Origin: Salmonella enterica subsp. enterica serovar Choleraesuis
Lineage (GTDB): Bacteria; Pseudomonadota; Gammaproteobacteria; Enterobacterales; Enterobacteriaceae
DNA: 64,000 nucleotides
Direction of reading: 5' to 3'
Assembly: GCA_022846635.1 (NCBI GenBank)
Contig: AP025685.1
Location: 682,001-746,000, forward strand
Part shown: one piece after another, positions 33,696-46,900 of the stretch
Numbering within the stretch: position 1 is the first letter of the stretch
How the letters are laid out: the number at the start of each line of letters is the position of its first letter
Position numbers and translations under genes: made by a program
Notes under the pieces: generated by a model
Database searches by the model: none
What the model saw: only the letters and a program-made list of their open reading frames with translations
Told to the model about the DNA's origin: nothing

Positions 33696-34427
33696 TTAAC
33701 CCAGATCGCCAAACCGCACCTGGAGCGCGGTAATGGCTGTCAGGGCCGTGGTTTCGGTCCGCAATACGCGTGGCCCTAACAGAATATCAGTAAACTGATA
33801 GTCTGCGGTCATTGATATTTCCTGAGCTGATAGCCCACCTTCAGGCCCGATTAACAGGCGTACCCGCTCTACGGGCAGCGGCAGGGTATTGATACTGGCG
33901 CTGGCGCGCGGATGAAGGTTGAGTTTCAGTCCATCATCTTGTTCAGCACACCACTCTTCCAGTTGCATCACCGGGCGGATTTCCGGTACCTGGTTGCGTC
34001 CGCACTGCTCGCATGCGGCAATAGCGATTTTCTGCCACTGGCTAAGCTTTTTATCCAGCCGTTCAGAATCCAGTTTAACCCCGCAGCGCTCAGAGATAAG
34101 GGGAGTAATAACATTTACCCCTAGTTCAATGGATTTCTGGATAGTGAATTCCATTTTTTCGCCGCGAGACATCACCTGGCCCAGATGCAGAAATAGCGGA
34201 GACTCCCGGTTATCTTCGGTAACAGTCTGAATTTGAGCCTGCACGCGTTTTTTATCAGCCGAAGTAATTTCAGCGCGAAAAAACCGATTGCTGCCGTCAA
34301 ACAGATCCAGCTCCTGGCCCGGTTGCATCCGCAATACCCGGCCAACGTGATTGGCCGCGTCTTCAGAAAGCGCGATAAGCTGGCCCGCCGCCAGCGGCTG
34401 GGGGTGATAGATGCGGGGTATACGCAT
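33696..34427 (-). CDS. rsmE: 16S rRNA (uracil-1498-N3)-methyltransferase
   Basis: 243 residues from the ATG at 34427, which gives the E. coli length and the start [12 protein letters not shown]; an upstream in-frame start adds five residues. SPOUT-class fold with the knot motifs [14 protein letters not shown] and [18 protein letters not shown]. It methylates U1498 of 16S rRNA near the decoding centre. Located 53 bases after endA. Confidence 0.95.
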   Translation of the reverse strand: MRIPRIYHPQPLAAGQLIALSEDAANHVGRVLRMQPGQELDLFDGSNRFFRAEITSADKKRVQAQIQTVTEDNRESPLFLHLGQVMSRGEKMEFTIQKSIELGVNVITPLISERCGVKLDSERLDKKLSQWQKIAIAACEQCGRNQVPEIRPVMQLEEWCAEQDDGLKLNLHPRASASINTLPLPVERVRLLIGPEGGLSAQEISMTADYQFTDILLGPRVLRTETTALTAITALQVRFGDLG

Positions 34428-34480
34428 GACAATTTCCGGCAATTAGCTGCCGCTCCTGGCGCAGGGGCAGGGCGGCAAAG

Positions 34481-35212
34481 TTAGTGAGTTGAGGCTAGTG
34501 TAGGGTAGCTATTTTGCCGCTGGCAAGCCTTGAGTACATAAGGATTGTGATTCCCCTGGAGCGCTGCGATACGTCCATCGCGCACGCACTCCCACGAACT
34601 TACCGGGTACATCTTGTCCCAGGCGGTGAATAGCTGAGTTTGCTGGCGCGATAATCGCAGTTGGTAGCGATCGCGCATATAGAAGTAGGTGCGGGCAATA
34701 GCGCCGCGCGCTCTCGGTGGCGGCTCGACGCGCTTGCCTTTGAAATCCACTTTCATTTCACAGCGACCGTACTGTCCTTCGCCGCCGTTCCATTGGCTGT
34801 ATGGGAAGTTATTTCGGTCGGCATTCACCTCGCCTACGGCGGGCTGCAGGTTATGCATATCACTTTCTATGGCGCGGTACCCGGGGTCTCGCGAACAATT
34901 TTTGCGTCCACCGTCTTGCCAGCATTGGCGCTGGTGGCCGAACTGCCAGGCCGGAACGACATGTTCCCACTCGATACGTTGAGCGCGATTGGCATTCTTG
35001 CGTACCTGATAACCACAGCTTTGTAAGTCGATTACGCCTTTTTTACCGTGCCAGCTGATGGCGCAGCCACAGTAAAAATCTCCAGGGGCATCGGCATTAA
35101 CTTTAACGCCAGCGGCTTTGGCTTTAGAGAAGCTGGTGATGGCGGCAAAGCTATGGCCAGCCATCATTAAGAGTGAAACAGGTAGTAACAGCAGCAGTTT
35201 TTTGCGAGGCAT
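34481..35212 (-). CDS. endA: DNA-specific endonuclease I
   Basis: 243 residues (E. coli 235) with a signal peptide ([19 protein letters not shown]), so periplasmic. The beta-beta-alpha metal nuclease features are [19 protein letters not shown], with the catalytic His in EHVVPA, and [18 protein letters not shown]. Paired cysteines give disulfides in the oxidised periplasm. It degrades double-stranded DNA non-specifically. Follows sprT after 93 bases. Confidence 0.95.
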   Translation of the reverse strand: MPRKKLLLLLPVSLLMMAGHSFAAITSFSKAKAAGVKVNADAPGDFYCGCAISWHGKKGVIDLQSCGYQVRKNANRAQRIEWEHVVPAWQFGHQRQCWQDGGRKNCSRDPGYRAIESDMHNLQPAVGEVNADRNNFPYSQWNGGEGQYGRCEMKVDFKGKRVEPPPRARGAIARTYFYMRDRYQLRLSRQQTQLFTAWDKMYPVSSWECVRDGRIAALQGNHNPYVLKACQRQNSYPTLASTH

Positions 35213-35305
35213 CTTCAGAATCCGTCCTAAACATGCCTGAACCCTACCTGATCATTTATCCAGTTTCAACGCTATAAGGGATGCGGCTGATGGGGAAAAT
35301 GACCG

Positions 35306-35821
35306 TCAGTTTTGAACGATAGCCGGATCGGGCCGCAGCAGGGCGCCGCATTGGCGGCAGCGGTATTGGGTTTCGCCACGCATAACCCGATTGTGGCGGC
35401 GGATTGTGAGCTGATGGGGCTGGCAGTCGCAGTGATATAAAAAGCTCTGCGGGCGCAGTGTGCTCAGGTCAAAACTATGGGTGCGGCTGGCTGGGACACC
35501 GAGCACGCTCTCCATCATCCAGCGCCACTCTTTGCCATGAGGCGGGACCCGGCCAAAGTGGCTCCATACCAGCAGGTGAGCCAGCTCATGGGGAACAACT
35601 TCATCAATAAACGCCTGCTCATTTTCCAGTAGCAGCACTGGATTAAGGCGAATTTGGTTCTTCTCCAGCCATGCGGTGCCCGCGCTGGCACCGCGCTGTG
35701 CATAGAGTATCTGTGGCTCGGGATAGCTAGTCTCCAGGAAGTCATTGGCCTGAGCCAGATGCCTGCGCATGCTGGCCATCACGGCTTGCTGGAGGGCAAT
35801 TGGGATACGGGGTGGTTTCAT
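35306..35821 (-). CDS. sprT: SprT family zinc metalloprotease-like protein
   Basis: 171 residues from the ATG at 35821 ([15 protein letters not shown]), matching E. coli SprT (165 residues); a longer frame reaches 35884. The zinc-binding [13 protein letters not shown] is in the middle, and a C-terminal zinc ribbon has paired cysteines ([18 protein letters not shown]). Related eukaryotic Spartan cleaves DNA-protein crosslinks; the bacterial function is unsettled. In E. coli the next gene to the right would be galP; here an accessory adhesin locus follows. Confidence 0.94.
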   Translation of the reverse strand: MKPPRIPIALQQAVMASMRRHLAQANDFLETSYPEPQILYAQRGASAGTAWLEKNQIRLNPVLLLENEQAFIDEVVPHELAHLLVWSHFGRVPPHGKEWRWMMESVLGVPASRTHSFDLSTLRPQSFLYHCDCQPHQLTIRRHNRVMRGETQYRCRQCGALLRPDPAIVQN

Positions 35822-36457
35822 AGCCGAGAGCATAATGTCCCGGCAAACAGCAGGCAAGTCACGGGCCGCCAGCTGAATGAACATTATTTTAATATATTGA
35901 TAGTTAGATGTTTTTTAGTATGACCATTAGCTGGCATCTTGGTTAGGCGTTTTTATTAAATGTGAACCAAAGGTGATCAATGCCCGCATCTTTAAAAAAA
36001 CTGAAATAAGTTTTGCAAACTTTGCGTTAAATACATCCGTGAAAGACCCAAAAATGTTCATTCAAATATTCTTGATAACATCATGAAAAATAATTGCTTT
36101 TACACTTTATCTGTAATTGCTTAGAAGCGATATGAGTGTTGGTGTGACATTAAGTTATTTTTGTTAACATAATGGCAACATTGTTAGTATGGATATGAAA
36201 AAATGACTGTGTTAGATTTTTCCTAAATTGATTATGGGGAATTTTCGTCTGTTTGAGAAAAATTCAATTTTTTTCCCGGTCAGTCTCTGGATAACAAAAA
36301 ATAACGACTGGCAATTAATGGTAAATAAAGTATTAACTGGCGATTTTATTAATAACAAAATTAATGATACCGAGTGGAAACTAAATATCTGCGAACGAAC
36401 CTGGGTATTAATGATATTTAAATAAGCCAGCTTAGATAGCTTAAGGGATGACGGAAA
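35822..36457. other. AT-rich regulatory stretch upstream of the adhesin operon
   Basis: 636 bases, clearly more AT-rich than the flanking genes from about 35890 on. A plus-strand frame of 65 codons (36228-36425) and a minus-strand frame opposite it show no recognisable domain and are treated as chance. It probably holds the promoter(s) of the TolC-like gene and adhesin. I could not assign a specific operator. AT-rich leaders of this kind in front of giant adhesin genes are typical H-NS targets (inference). Confidence 0.5.
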
Positions 36458-37816
36458 TTGCAAAGGATAATGCTATTAGGCCGGGCCATATCAAAGCTGA
36501 TGATAATAGCCACGTGCTCCATATTTATCCCGGTTTCGGTAAATGCCGCGCCGGCGCCCTCATGGGCAACTGGGCCAGACATGGCTCAGGCTTCAACAGT
36601 CAGTTTGAAAGAGAGCATACTCTTTGCCCTGAACCGGGACCCTTCTGTTGGTCAGCAGGCCGGGCAGCTTGGTATAGGAGAAGGAATGGTCAACGAGGCG
36701 CGTAGTGCCTGGTTTCCTCACATCTCAATGTCCGGTAGCACCGGCCATAACAGAACGACGGATTCCAGCGGTTCTATGAACAATTCCGCCGCGTGGGGGC
36801 TGACGATAACTCAGCTCGTGTACGACTTTGGCCGCACAAACAGCAGTATCAGCCAGGCGAATAAGCAGCGCGATAGCTATCGCTATGAACTGATGCAAAC
36901 CTTCACTAACGTGGGGGAAAAAACCTCTCTCGCCTATATCGAGATCCTGCGTTATCAGGCCCTGATTGGTGCTACCGAAGATGGTTTAGCCGCTCTTGAA
37001 AACGTTCGCCAGCTGGCCGAGTACCGGGCCGATGCCGGGCTTAATTCGCGTTCTGAAGTGCTGCAAACCGAGACCCGTATTGGCGGCATGCGCGCCACGC
37101 TCGAGCAGTACCGGGCAGCCCTGGCCAGCGCTACTGCCCGTTTTGGCGTAATCACTGGCATCACTGCCAGTAAGTATCAGCCACTTCCAAATCCTCTGGC
37201 GCTTGAGCAAAAATCCATAACGGATATTAACTACTCGCAAATTCCTTCAGTCATGGCCGCGGAGGCCGCCGAAAACTCATCAGAACATGCTGTCGCGCGC
37301 GCTAAATCAGAACATTACCCTTCTGTCAGCGTACAGGGGGGAAGAACCCGTTATGAATCAAGCAGTCGCTCCTATTGGGATGATCAGATTCAGATGGTGG
37401 TTGATGCGCCTATTTATCAGGGCGGGGCGGTAAACGCACGCATCTTCCAGGCTCAGCAATCCCGTAAGATTGCGGCATCAAAGGTTGAGCAGGCTAAGTT
37501 TGATGTCCTGCAAAAGGCTTCTGTTGCTCTGGCCGACTGGCGCGGAGCCGAAGGGCGAGAGGGTGCAAACCAAATTCAGCATACTAATGCACTGCGCACT
37601 CGTGACGTTTACAAAGATGAATATACGTTGGGCAAACGTAGCCTTAACGATCTGCTCAGCGTTGAACAGGATGTTTATCAGGCCGCTTATTCGCAAATTA
37701 TTGCCGATTATGATGGCTGGACGGCTGCGGTAAATTATGCCGCTGCCGTAGATAACTTATTACCTCTGGTTGGAATACAAAAAAACGTAACCTCGACACT
37801 ACCAGATCTGAAATAG
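36458..37816 (+). CDS. TolC-family outer-membrane protein of a type I secretion system (LapE/AggA-like)
   Basis: 452 residues. The signal peptide ends near VSVNAAPAP. Two OEP repeats give the TolC barrel and helical tunnel: TVSLKESILFALNRDPSVGQQ, ITQLVYDFGRTNSSISQANKQ, YRADAGLNSRSEVLQTETRI and DVYKDEYTLGKRSLNDLLSVEQDVYQA. The AggA/LapE subfamily is encoded next to giant biofilm adhesins and forms their outer-membrane exit duct. The start is uncertain: TTG at 36458, ATG at 36470 (AAGGA very close) or ATG at 36500 would all leave a usable signal peptide. The adhesin gene follows after 116 bases. The matching ABC and adaptor genes are not in the window and probably lie to the right of the adhesin. 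Confidence 0.88.
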   Translation: MQRIMLLGRAISKLMIIATCSIFIPVSVNAAPAPSWATGPDMAQASTVSLKESILFALNRDPSVGQQAGQLGIGEGMVNEARSAWFPHISMSGSTGHNRTTDSSGSMNNSAAWGLTITQLVYDFGRTNSSISQANKQRDSYRYELMQTFTNVGEKTSLAYIEILRYQALIGATEDGLAALENVRQLAEYRADAGLNSRSEVLQTETRIGGMRATLEQYRAALASATARFGVITGITASKYQPLPNPLALEQKSITDINYSQIPSVMAAEAAENSSEHAVARAKSEHYPSVSVQGGRTRYESSSRSYWDDQIQMVVDAPIYQGGAVNARIFQAQQSRKIAASKVEQAKFDVLQKASVALADWRGAEGREGANQIQHTNALRTRDVYKDEYTLGKRSLNDLLSVEQDVYQAAYSQIIADYDGWTAAVNYAAAVDNLLPLVGIQKNVTSTLPDLK

Positions 37817-37932
37817 CACTAAATAACAATAGTGCACTGTAATGGAAATAATGGGATTAAGTTCTCAGGGACTCCCCTATTTTCAACGATAGAGATTGTT
37901 CAGATCTGCTAATTAATAACAAGGAGTTCCCT

Positions 37933-40900
37933 GTGGCTAAAATTATTAATATTATCGCTCGTAATACCGCCAGCAAAACCGTGCTTAATAGTGAGGGAAA
38001 CCTGTCGGTATTACTGACTACGCCGAGCGTAGTACAGATTCAAGGATCTCCGGCAGATGTTGAGCGTTACGTACGCCAGGGTAAAGATCTGCTTATCTAT
38101 ATGAAGGATGGCTCGGTCATTCGCTGCGGAAACTACTTCGCGACTGACGAGGGGGGTGAAAAGCACTCTGAGCTGGTCTTCCAGGATAGCAATAATCAGC
38201 TGACGCATATCACCTTTGGGGATACGGGTGATCTCACCGGCCTGGCGCAGGTGACTTTAACCCCGCAGGCAACGACGATTGCCAGCATTGAACCATTTAT
38301 CGAACAGGGCGCGCTGGATAGCATGCCGTGGGGCTGGATTGCAGGCGGCCTTTTGGTTGGCGGCGGTATTGGGGCACTGCTGGCGAATGATGATGGCGGC
38401 GGAAGCAACCACACCCAGATTATCGATAATACCCGTCCGGTTGAGACGGCTAAACCTTCCTTTGTTGTTTCCGATAACCAGGGCGACCGCCAGGGCGTGT
38501 TAAGCAGCAACGCTCTGACTGATGACACCACGCCAACTTTCTCGGGTACCGGGCAGCCGGGCAGCACCATCCAGATTAAGGATGCCAGCGGCAAGACCAT
38601 TGGCAGTGCGATGGTTGATAAAGACGGCTCGTGGTCGGTAACACTTCCGGCCCAAAGTGCGGGCAAGCATACCTATAGCGTGGTGCAGGTTGAGGGCAAT
38701 AAAGTCACCGAAGGCGGCAATATCACGCTTGAGATTGTTACCGCTAAAGCCAGCCTCACAGTCGATACCACCGCTGGCGATAACGTGGTTAACGCCAGCG
38801 AAGCGGCGCAGGCAGTAGCGATTGGCGGAATGTCCAAAGAGCTACCGGCGGGCACAGAGATCACCGTTACTCTGAATGGCAAATCTTACACCACTAAAGT
38901 GGCGGCTAATGGTAGTTGGACGGTTTCTGTTCCGGCAGGCGATGTGGCTAAGCTGGCGGAGGGAGTACATCAGGTAAAAGTAACCGGCACCGACCGCACC
39001 GGCAATATCATTACTTCTGAACAGACGCTGACCGTCGATACCCAGGCACCCATTGCCAGCATTGATAAGCTGACGGCAGATAACGTACTGAATAACGTTG
39101 AGATAGCAGGTAAACAGACCCTGACCGGTACCACTAATGCCGAAGAGGGGCAGACCGTCACGGTTAAACTGGGCAGCCATACCTGGACGACCAAAGTCCA
39201 GGCGGGCGGCAAATGGAGTATCGATCTCGCGGCCGGTGAGCTGAACGACCTGCCACAGGGAGCAAATGCCGTCACGGTTATTGTCAGCGATAAAGCCGGT
39301 AACCAGTCCACTACTACCGGTAGTATTACGGTAAGCAGTAAAGCACCAACGCTGACGGTTGATAATCTCACCGATGATAACGTGCTGAATGCCAGCGAGC
39401 AGGCTCAGGTACAGATCCTCAGTGGTAAAACCGATGCTGCGCCTGGCAGTAAAGTTGAAGTCGTTATTAATGGCACAACTATTCTGGGGGCCATCACTAA
39501 TGATGGCAGCTGGAGTGCTCCACTTCCGCCAGAACTCATCCAGCAGCTTGGTCAGGGCGCACAGCAGGCCACCGTTACCATCACCGATGCCGCAGGCAAC
39601 GTCACTACCCAAACGCATGATTTCACCACTCAGGCGGCAGCGCCGGTCATCGAGATTACTCAAATTAACGGTGGTCAGATTTTAAATATTGAAGGTGTTA
39701 GCCAGCCGCTGACTATTACCGGTACCACTAACCTGGATGTGGGCACCTCGCTAATCGTGACCCTTAATGGCAAGCAGTATCATGCCCAGGTGACTGAGGG
39801 AAATGGTACCGGCAACAATGTCTGGTTGCTGAAAGTTCCGGCTTCCGATCTTGCCCATCTCGATAATACGACTTATGAGGTTGCCGTTAGCGGAACAAAT
39901 GCCATCGGTAACTCTTGTTCAGACAGTAATACCCTGGTTGTTGACACACTGGCGCCCGTTATCGGTATCGACAAACTGACGGACGATAACGTTCTAAACA
40001 ACGTGGAAATTTCTGGTAAGCAATCCATCAGCGGTACTACAGACGCAGAGCCAGGCCAAACGTTGACAGTTAAACTGGGCAGCCATACCTGGACGACCAA
40101 AGTCCAGGCGGGCGGCAAATGGAGTATCGATCTCGCGGCCGGTGAGCTGAACGACCTGCCACAGGGAGCAAATGCCGTCACGGTTATTGTCAGCGATAAA
40201 GCCGGTAACCAGTCCACTACCACCGGTAGTATTACGGTAAGCAGTAAAGCACCAACGCTGACGGTTGATAATCTCACCGATGATAACGTGCTGAATGCCA
40301 GCGAGCAGGCTCAGGTACAGATCCTCAGTGGTAAAACCGATGCTGCGCCTGGCAGTAAAGTTGAGGTTGTTATCAATGGCACAACCATTCTGGGGGCCAT
40401 CACTAATGATGGCAGCTGGAGTGCTCCACTCACGCCAGAACTCATCCAGCAGCTTGGTCAGGGCGCGCAGCAGGCCACTGTTACCATTACCGATGCCGCA
40501 GGCAACGTCACTACCCAAACGCATGATTTCACCACTCAGGCGGCAGCGCCTGTCATTGAGATAGCCGAAATCAACGGTGGCCAGACCCTGAACAGTGAAG
40601 GCGTTGGCCAGCCGCTAACCGTGACCGGTACTACTAACCTGGATGTGGGCACTTCGCTAACCGTAACTCTGAACGGTCAGGAATATCAGGCTCAGGTTAC
40701 GGCAGGCAGCAATCCGGATGTCAATGAATGGCTGGTACAGGTTCCGGTTGACCATCTGGTCGCGCTCGACAATACCACTTATCAGGTTACTGCCAGCGGT
40801 ACTAATGGTATCGGTAACTCTTGTTCTGGGAGCGGTAAGCTGGTGGTTGATACTTTGCCGCCATCGGTTGCTATCAACACCATTGCCGGAGACAACCTGC

Positions 40901-43900
40901 TGGGCCAGGAAGATCTGGCACTTACCCAGACCATTAGTGGCTCGGTTAATCATGCCAAAGAGGGCGACAAAGTCGTCATCAAACTGAATGGTGTGACGCT
41001 TGATACTGTAACCGTTAAAGCCGATATGACCTGGTCGCTGGATGTCACACCGCAAGTCATGGCGGCCCTGGGTGATGGCACCGTTGATGTTACCGCGATC
41101 GTAACTAACTTCAGCGGTAACAGCAGCTCCAGCCATAGTAGTTTTGTGATTAACGCCGGGCTGCCGGGCCTGGGCGTAGATATTGTCTCGGGCGATGACA
41201 TCATCAACGCCATCGAACTGAATCAGGATCTCAAAATTAGCGGAACCAGCAGCCACGTACTGGAAGGGACAACGGTTAGGCTGGAAATTAACGGTGAAGA
41301 GGTTGGCAGTGCGGTGATTGAAGCCGGCGGACGCTGGCAGACCGGCCTCTCTTCCGAACAATTGAAAGCGCTGGTAGCAAACAGTGGTCAGCAGGATCTT
41401 ATCGATTTTAATATCAAAGTCTCTGCCAATGACGGTTACAACGAGGTTCAGGGCCAGCACGGAGTCACGGTAGATCTCAGCCCAACGGCGATCACTCTCA
41501 ATGAAGTGACCGGCGATGACATGATTAGCGCCGCCGAAAAAGGCGCAGGCATCACCCTTCGCGGTACTACGCTGAATGTGGAAGAAGGGCAAACGGTGAT
41601 TATCCGCATCGGCAGCGAGACGCTTACCACTACCGTAGAGGCCAATGGAGACTGGCGCTATGACGTACCAGCAGACAAGCTGGATGCGCTCAAAGATGGC
41701 GCGCTGGATATTCAGGTTAGTGTAGTGAATGCCAGCGGCAATACTGCTACCAGCAACCGGCTGGTAACAGTTGATACCCAGGCCCCTGATATCAGTATCA
41801 ATGCGTTTGTGGACGATAATATTGTTAATAGCGCAGATGCCGCGACTAACCAGACTCTGAGCGGGACTAGCAGCGCCGAACCGGGGCAGAAAATTACCGT
41901 TAACCTTAACGGCAAGAACTACTCCACCACGGTTGCCAGCGATGGTACCTGGGCCGTAAATGTTAACAGTGAAGATCTACTGGCGTTAGGGCAGGATACC
42001 CACAGCATTACGGTCACGGTTCAGGACCGCGCCGGTAACCCGGCTACCGCTGGCAGCACTATCCTGGTGGATACCAGGGCGCCTGGCGTCATTATTGATG
42101 ACTTCACCGCCGACAATATCCTTAACCTAAGCGAACACCAGCTTCCTCAGGTAATAACCGGCAGCAGCACCGGTGGCACCGTAGGTGACGTGGTAAAAGT
42201 GACGCTGAATTATGTCACCGATAGCGGCCCGCGAAGCGTGGAATACACCACCGTTCTGGATGCCTCTGGCAAATGGAGTATTGGGGTTCCAGCTGAACAG
42301 ATTAAAGCCCTGGAAGGTGAGAGCAAAATCTCGGTCTCTATCACGGATAAAGCCGGTAACACCGGTAGCGCAGAGAAGCCATTTGATATCCAGCTCGATC
42401 CGCCGCAGATAGCTATCCAGAGCAATATTGCTTCCGATGATGTCATTAACGCCCAGGAGAAAGGCGTTGACCTGAAAGTGACAGGTACCAGCAACCAGGC
42501 TGGTCAGCAGATTACGGTTACCATTAACGGCCTGGATTACACGACCACGGCCGATGCACAGGGAGCCTGGTCGGTTACCGTTCCTCCTGCCGATCTGGCT
42601 AAGCTTGGCGAAGCCAGTTATGTGGTTACCGCCAGCGTTACCGATAAAGCCGGCAACAGCGCCAGCGATAGCCATACCGTAATTGTCGATACATCTTCTC
42701 CACGCGTGATTATTGTGGGGCTGGAAGATAATGACGCTGTTATTAATGACACTGAGCTTAATGATGGCCAGACCCTAATCGGGCGGGTGGAAAATGCCGA
42801 GCCTGGCTGCGAGGTGACCGTCACCGTCGGCGGCTTTAGCGATACGGTGAATGTACAGCCGGACGGCAGCTGGCGCGTAAGCCTTAGTGCAGACGATCTC
42901 AAAGCTTTGGGCGACGGTGCGCTTGATTTTAAAGCGGAGGTGATTAACGGTCGCGGCAACCACGGTGAAAGCCACTTCCAGGCGGAAATTGACGCTGGGT
43001 TCCCGGGGATCCGCATTGATACCGTATCTGGCGATGATGTAGTCAACATCGTTGAGCAGAAAGGCACGGTAATTATCAGCGGTACCGTTATTGGGGCTGA
43101 AATCGGGGCCGATGTAGTGGTGAATGTTAACAATCAAACTTACACCACCACGCTGCTTCGCGATGGTACCTGGTCGGTCGAGGTACCGCCGCAAGATGTG
43201 CGCACCTGGCCTCAGGGGGAGCTGGAAATCAATGCCAGCGTCAGCGATAGCGCAGGTAACAATAGTAGCTGGGCTCATGACATCAACATCGATCTGACGC
43301 CAACGGCAATTACCATTAATCCGCTCTCTACCGATAATGTGATTAACCTGGCCGAGCGCGATCTTCCTCTGACTTTGAGCGGTACAACAACAGAGGTGGA
43401 AGCCGGGCAGACTGTCACCATTGTGTTTGGCGGTCGCCAGTACAGCACTGAAGTGCAAAGTGACGGCAGCTGGAGTTACGAGGTACCGGCGGCTGACCTC
43501 CAGACCCTGCGTGAAGGTGATGCCAGCGTTCAGGTTAGCGTGAGCAATGTTAACGGTAATCAGGCCTCCTCTGGTCAGGATTATCGCGTTGATTTGACGC
43601 CGCCAGTAACCGTCATTGAGGCTATTAACGGCGATAATCAGGTCAATGCCGCAGAAGCCAGCGGCGGATTCGATATTAAGGGCCAAACTACCGCCGAACC
43701 GAATCAGGTAGTCACCGTGGTTTGGGGCGACCAGAGTAAAACGGCAACTGTTAATGCCGATGGTACCTGGTCGGTACATATGGATGGCGTTGATATCTCA
43801 ACCCAGTCGCAAGGCCCACAGAAAGTTACTGTTACCGTTGAAGATAAAGCCGGTAACTCTTCAACCACGACTCAGACGGTGCTGGTAGACACCATCGTAC

Positions 43901-46900
43901 CGTCCATCACCATTAACGACTTTGGCGGTGCCGACAATATCCTTAACTCCAGTGAGCACCAGCAGTCGCAGATTATCAGCGGCAACGTGCAGGGAGCAGA
44001 GCCGGGCAACAAAGTAACCGTTACCATCGGCGACTGGAGCATCACCACGATTTTGGATGCCAGCGGCAACTGGAGCGTCGGCATGCCTGCGGCCCAGGTG
44101 AAGGATTTGACCGAAGGCAGCCATACAATCAGCGTAGAAGTGACGGACTCGGCGGATAATAGCACGACAGCCACTCATCCATTTAATGTGACAACCAGTG
44201 AGCCATTCATTGCGATTGACGCGATTAGCAATGATGGCGTCATCAACGCCCAAATGAGCGGTGAGGGCATCACTGTTACTGGTACCAGCGATCAGGGCGG
44301 CCAGCAGATAACCCTGATGCTCAATGGTTGTGAATATACGACTAAAGCAGAACCAGGTGGAAACTGGTCTATCGACCTGAGCCCGGCGGATCTCGCCGCG
44401 CTGGGTGAGGCCGGTTACACCCTGACAGCCTCGGTTACCGATACCGCGGGCAACAGCGCCAGCGCGACGTTACCGGTATTGGTAGATACCGCCTCGCCTG
44501 TTGTCACCATTAACGGCCTGGAGAATAACGATAATGTTATCAATATTGATGACGTTACTAATGGCCAGACGCTAAGCGGTACGACTCACAATGTTGAACC
44601 AAATCAGATAGTCATTATCACCATTGGCGGGCAGGAACATCGGGCGACGGTAGATGTTAATGGCGACTGGTCAATAGCGCTTGATACCGCCACATTACAG
44701 GCGCTGGGCGATGGCCGCCTGACCGCGTACGCAACCGTGACTAATCAGCACGGTAATAGCGGTAGCTCTCAGTACGACTTTGAAATTGACGCCGATATCC
44801 CGGGGATTCGTATCGACACCGTAGCCGGTGACGATGTGATTAACTTTATTGAACATCAGCAGGACCTGATCATCAGCGGTAGCAGCAGCGGGGCTAAAGC
44901 CGGTGCCGAGGTAAGCGTAACGATTAATGGCCAGCTGCACGTGACTACGCTGCACGGCGACGGTACCTGGTCAGTGAAGGTTGATGCCAGCGAAGTATCC
45001 GCATGGAATGGCAGCAAGGTGACGATTTCCGCCAGCGTACCGAATGCTAACGGCAATCAGAGCGCGGTCATTGGTCACGATGTGGTTCTCGACCTTAATC
45101 CGGTAGCGATCACCATTGATCCAATCACCAGCGATAACGTAGTGAACCACGCCGAGCGCAATGAGGGGATTACTTTAAGCGGTGCGGTAAATGGCATTGA
45201 AGATGGTCAGCAGGTATCGGTAACATTTGCCGGTAATCATTACCTGGTCACTATCGAAAATGGCCGCTGGAGCCTCGAGGTTCCGGAGAACAAGCTGAAC
45301 GCTCTGCGTGATGGAGAGGCCAGCATTACCGTGAGCGCTACCAACGTAAACGGCAACACCGCCAGCGCTGAACTGCAATATCACGTTGATATGACTGCAC
45401 CAAACATCAGCATCGATGTGACCGGTGAAGATAACCAGATTAATGCCACCGAAGCGGCAAACGGCTTTGTTATCAGCGGTTCCAGCGATGCCGAGCCGGG
45501 CCAGGAAATCGTTATTAACTGGTTAGGTAAGCCGTACCCAGTTAATGTCGGTGAGGACGGGCTGTGGACCATTACGGTTGATAAGGTAACTGATACCGGT
45601 GCCATGGTGCAGGGAATTCAGGAAATAACCATCACCACCACCGATCGGGCAGGCAATAGCACTACCGTTACCAAGGCGATTAATGTCGATACCCTGGTGC
45701 CGGAAATCACTCTGACGCCGATTACTGGCGACAATATCCTCAACGCCACGGAATATACCCAGGCCCAGATTATCTCCGGGAGCTGTCTCAATGCGCAGCC
45801 TGGCGCGGCGGTGGTGGTCAGCATTAACGGAAAATCTTACACCACGGTGCTGGGTAATGACGGCAGCTGGCAGCTGGGTATCCCGGCCGCAGATATTGCT
45901 GCGCTGAGCAAAGGTGATAATGAGCTGACCGTTACCGTAACCGATAGCGCGGGCAATACCAGTAAGGTGACTGAAAACCTCCAGGTAGTGCTGACGGAGC
46001 CGCTTATTGCCATCAATCAGATTGCTGGCGATGACATTATCAACGCCTTTGAGAAGGCTGAAGGCGTCTCAATTAGCGGTACCAGCAACCAAAACGGCGG
46101 TGAGATTACCGTCACTCTGAATGGTCTTACTTACAGCACTACCGCTGATAGCGACGGCAACTGGCAGCTGGATGTCCCGCCGGCCGATCTGGCCTGGCTT
46201 GGCGAGGCAGGCTATACCATTACCGCGACGGTCACCGATAGCGTAGGTAACCATGCCAGCACCAGCCACGGGGTTACTGTCGACACTTCGGCTCCGCGTG
46301 TAACCATTGAGCCGCTGGGCGACGACGTTATTAATATTACAGAGAGCGCGTCTGTTCAGACCATACGCGGAACCACGCAAAATGCTGAAGTGGGCAGCGT
46401 GGTAACGCTGGTTCTGGGCGGAGTGACCTATACGGCCGACGTGAAGGCTGGTGGGGTCTGGTCGGTTGATATTCCGGCGAATACTTTTAACCAGTTTGGT
46501 GATGGCAAGGTTGAGGTTGAAGTCTCGGTCGAGAATGGTCGCGGTAACGTTGGCTCGGCGCAGCATGAACTAATGGTGGATGCCGGGCTGCCGGGTCTGC
46601 GCTTCGATACCGTTGCCGGTGACGATGTAATTAATATCCTGGAAGCTCAGGGGGCGATTGTTATCAGCGGTACCACCAGCGAAGTGCCGAGCGGCAATCT
46701 GGTGACAATTACCGTTATTGAAAAGGATACCGGCCTCAGCCGGGAGTATTCGGCGCAGGTTAATGTCGATGGTAGCTGGACCGCCACCATGCCAGCTGCC
46801 GATGCGGCGGCCTGGCAGAACGGTACCCTGAATATTAGCGCCAGCGTTGATAATGGATCCGGCAATACCGCCAGCTTTGGTCATCAGGTGCAGGTTGACC

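Noticed and set aside
36228-36425. 65-codon plus-strand frame upstream of the TolC-like gene
   Set aside because: Low-complexity, AT-driven composition, no domain and an opposing frame on the other strand; better seen as untranslated leader.
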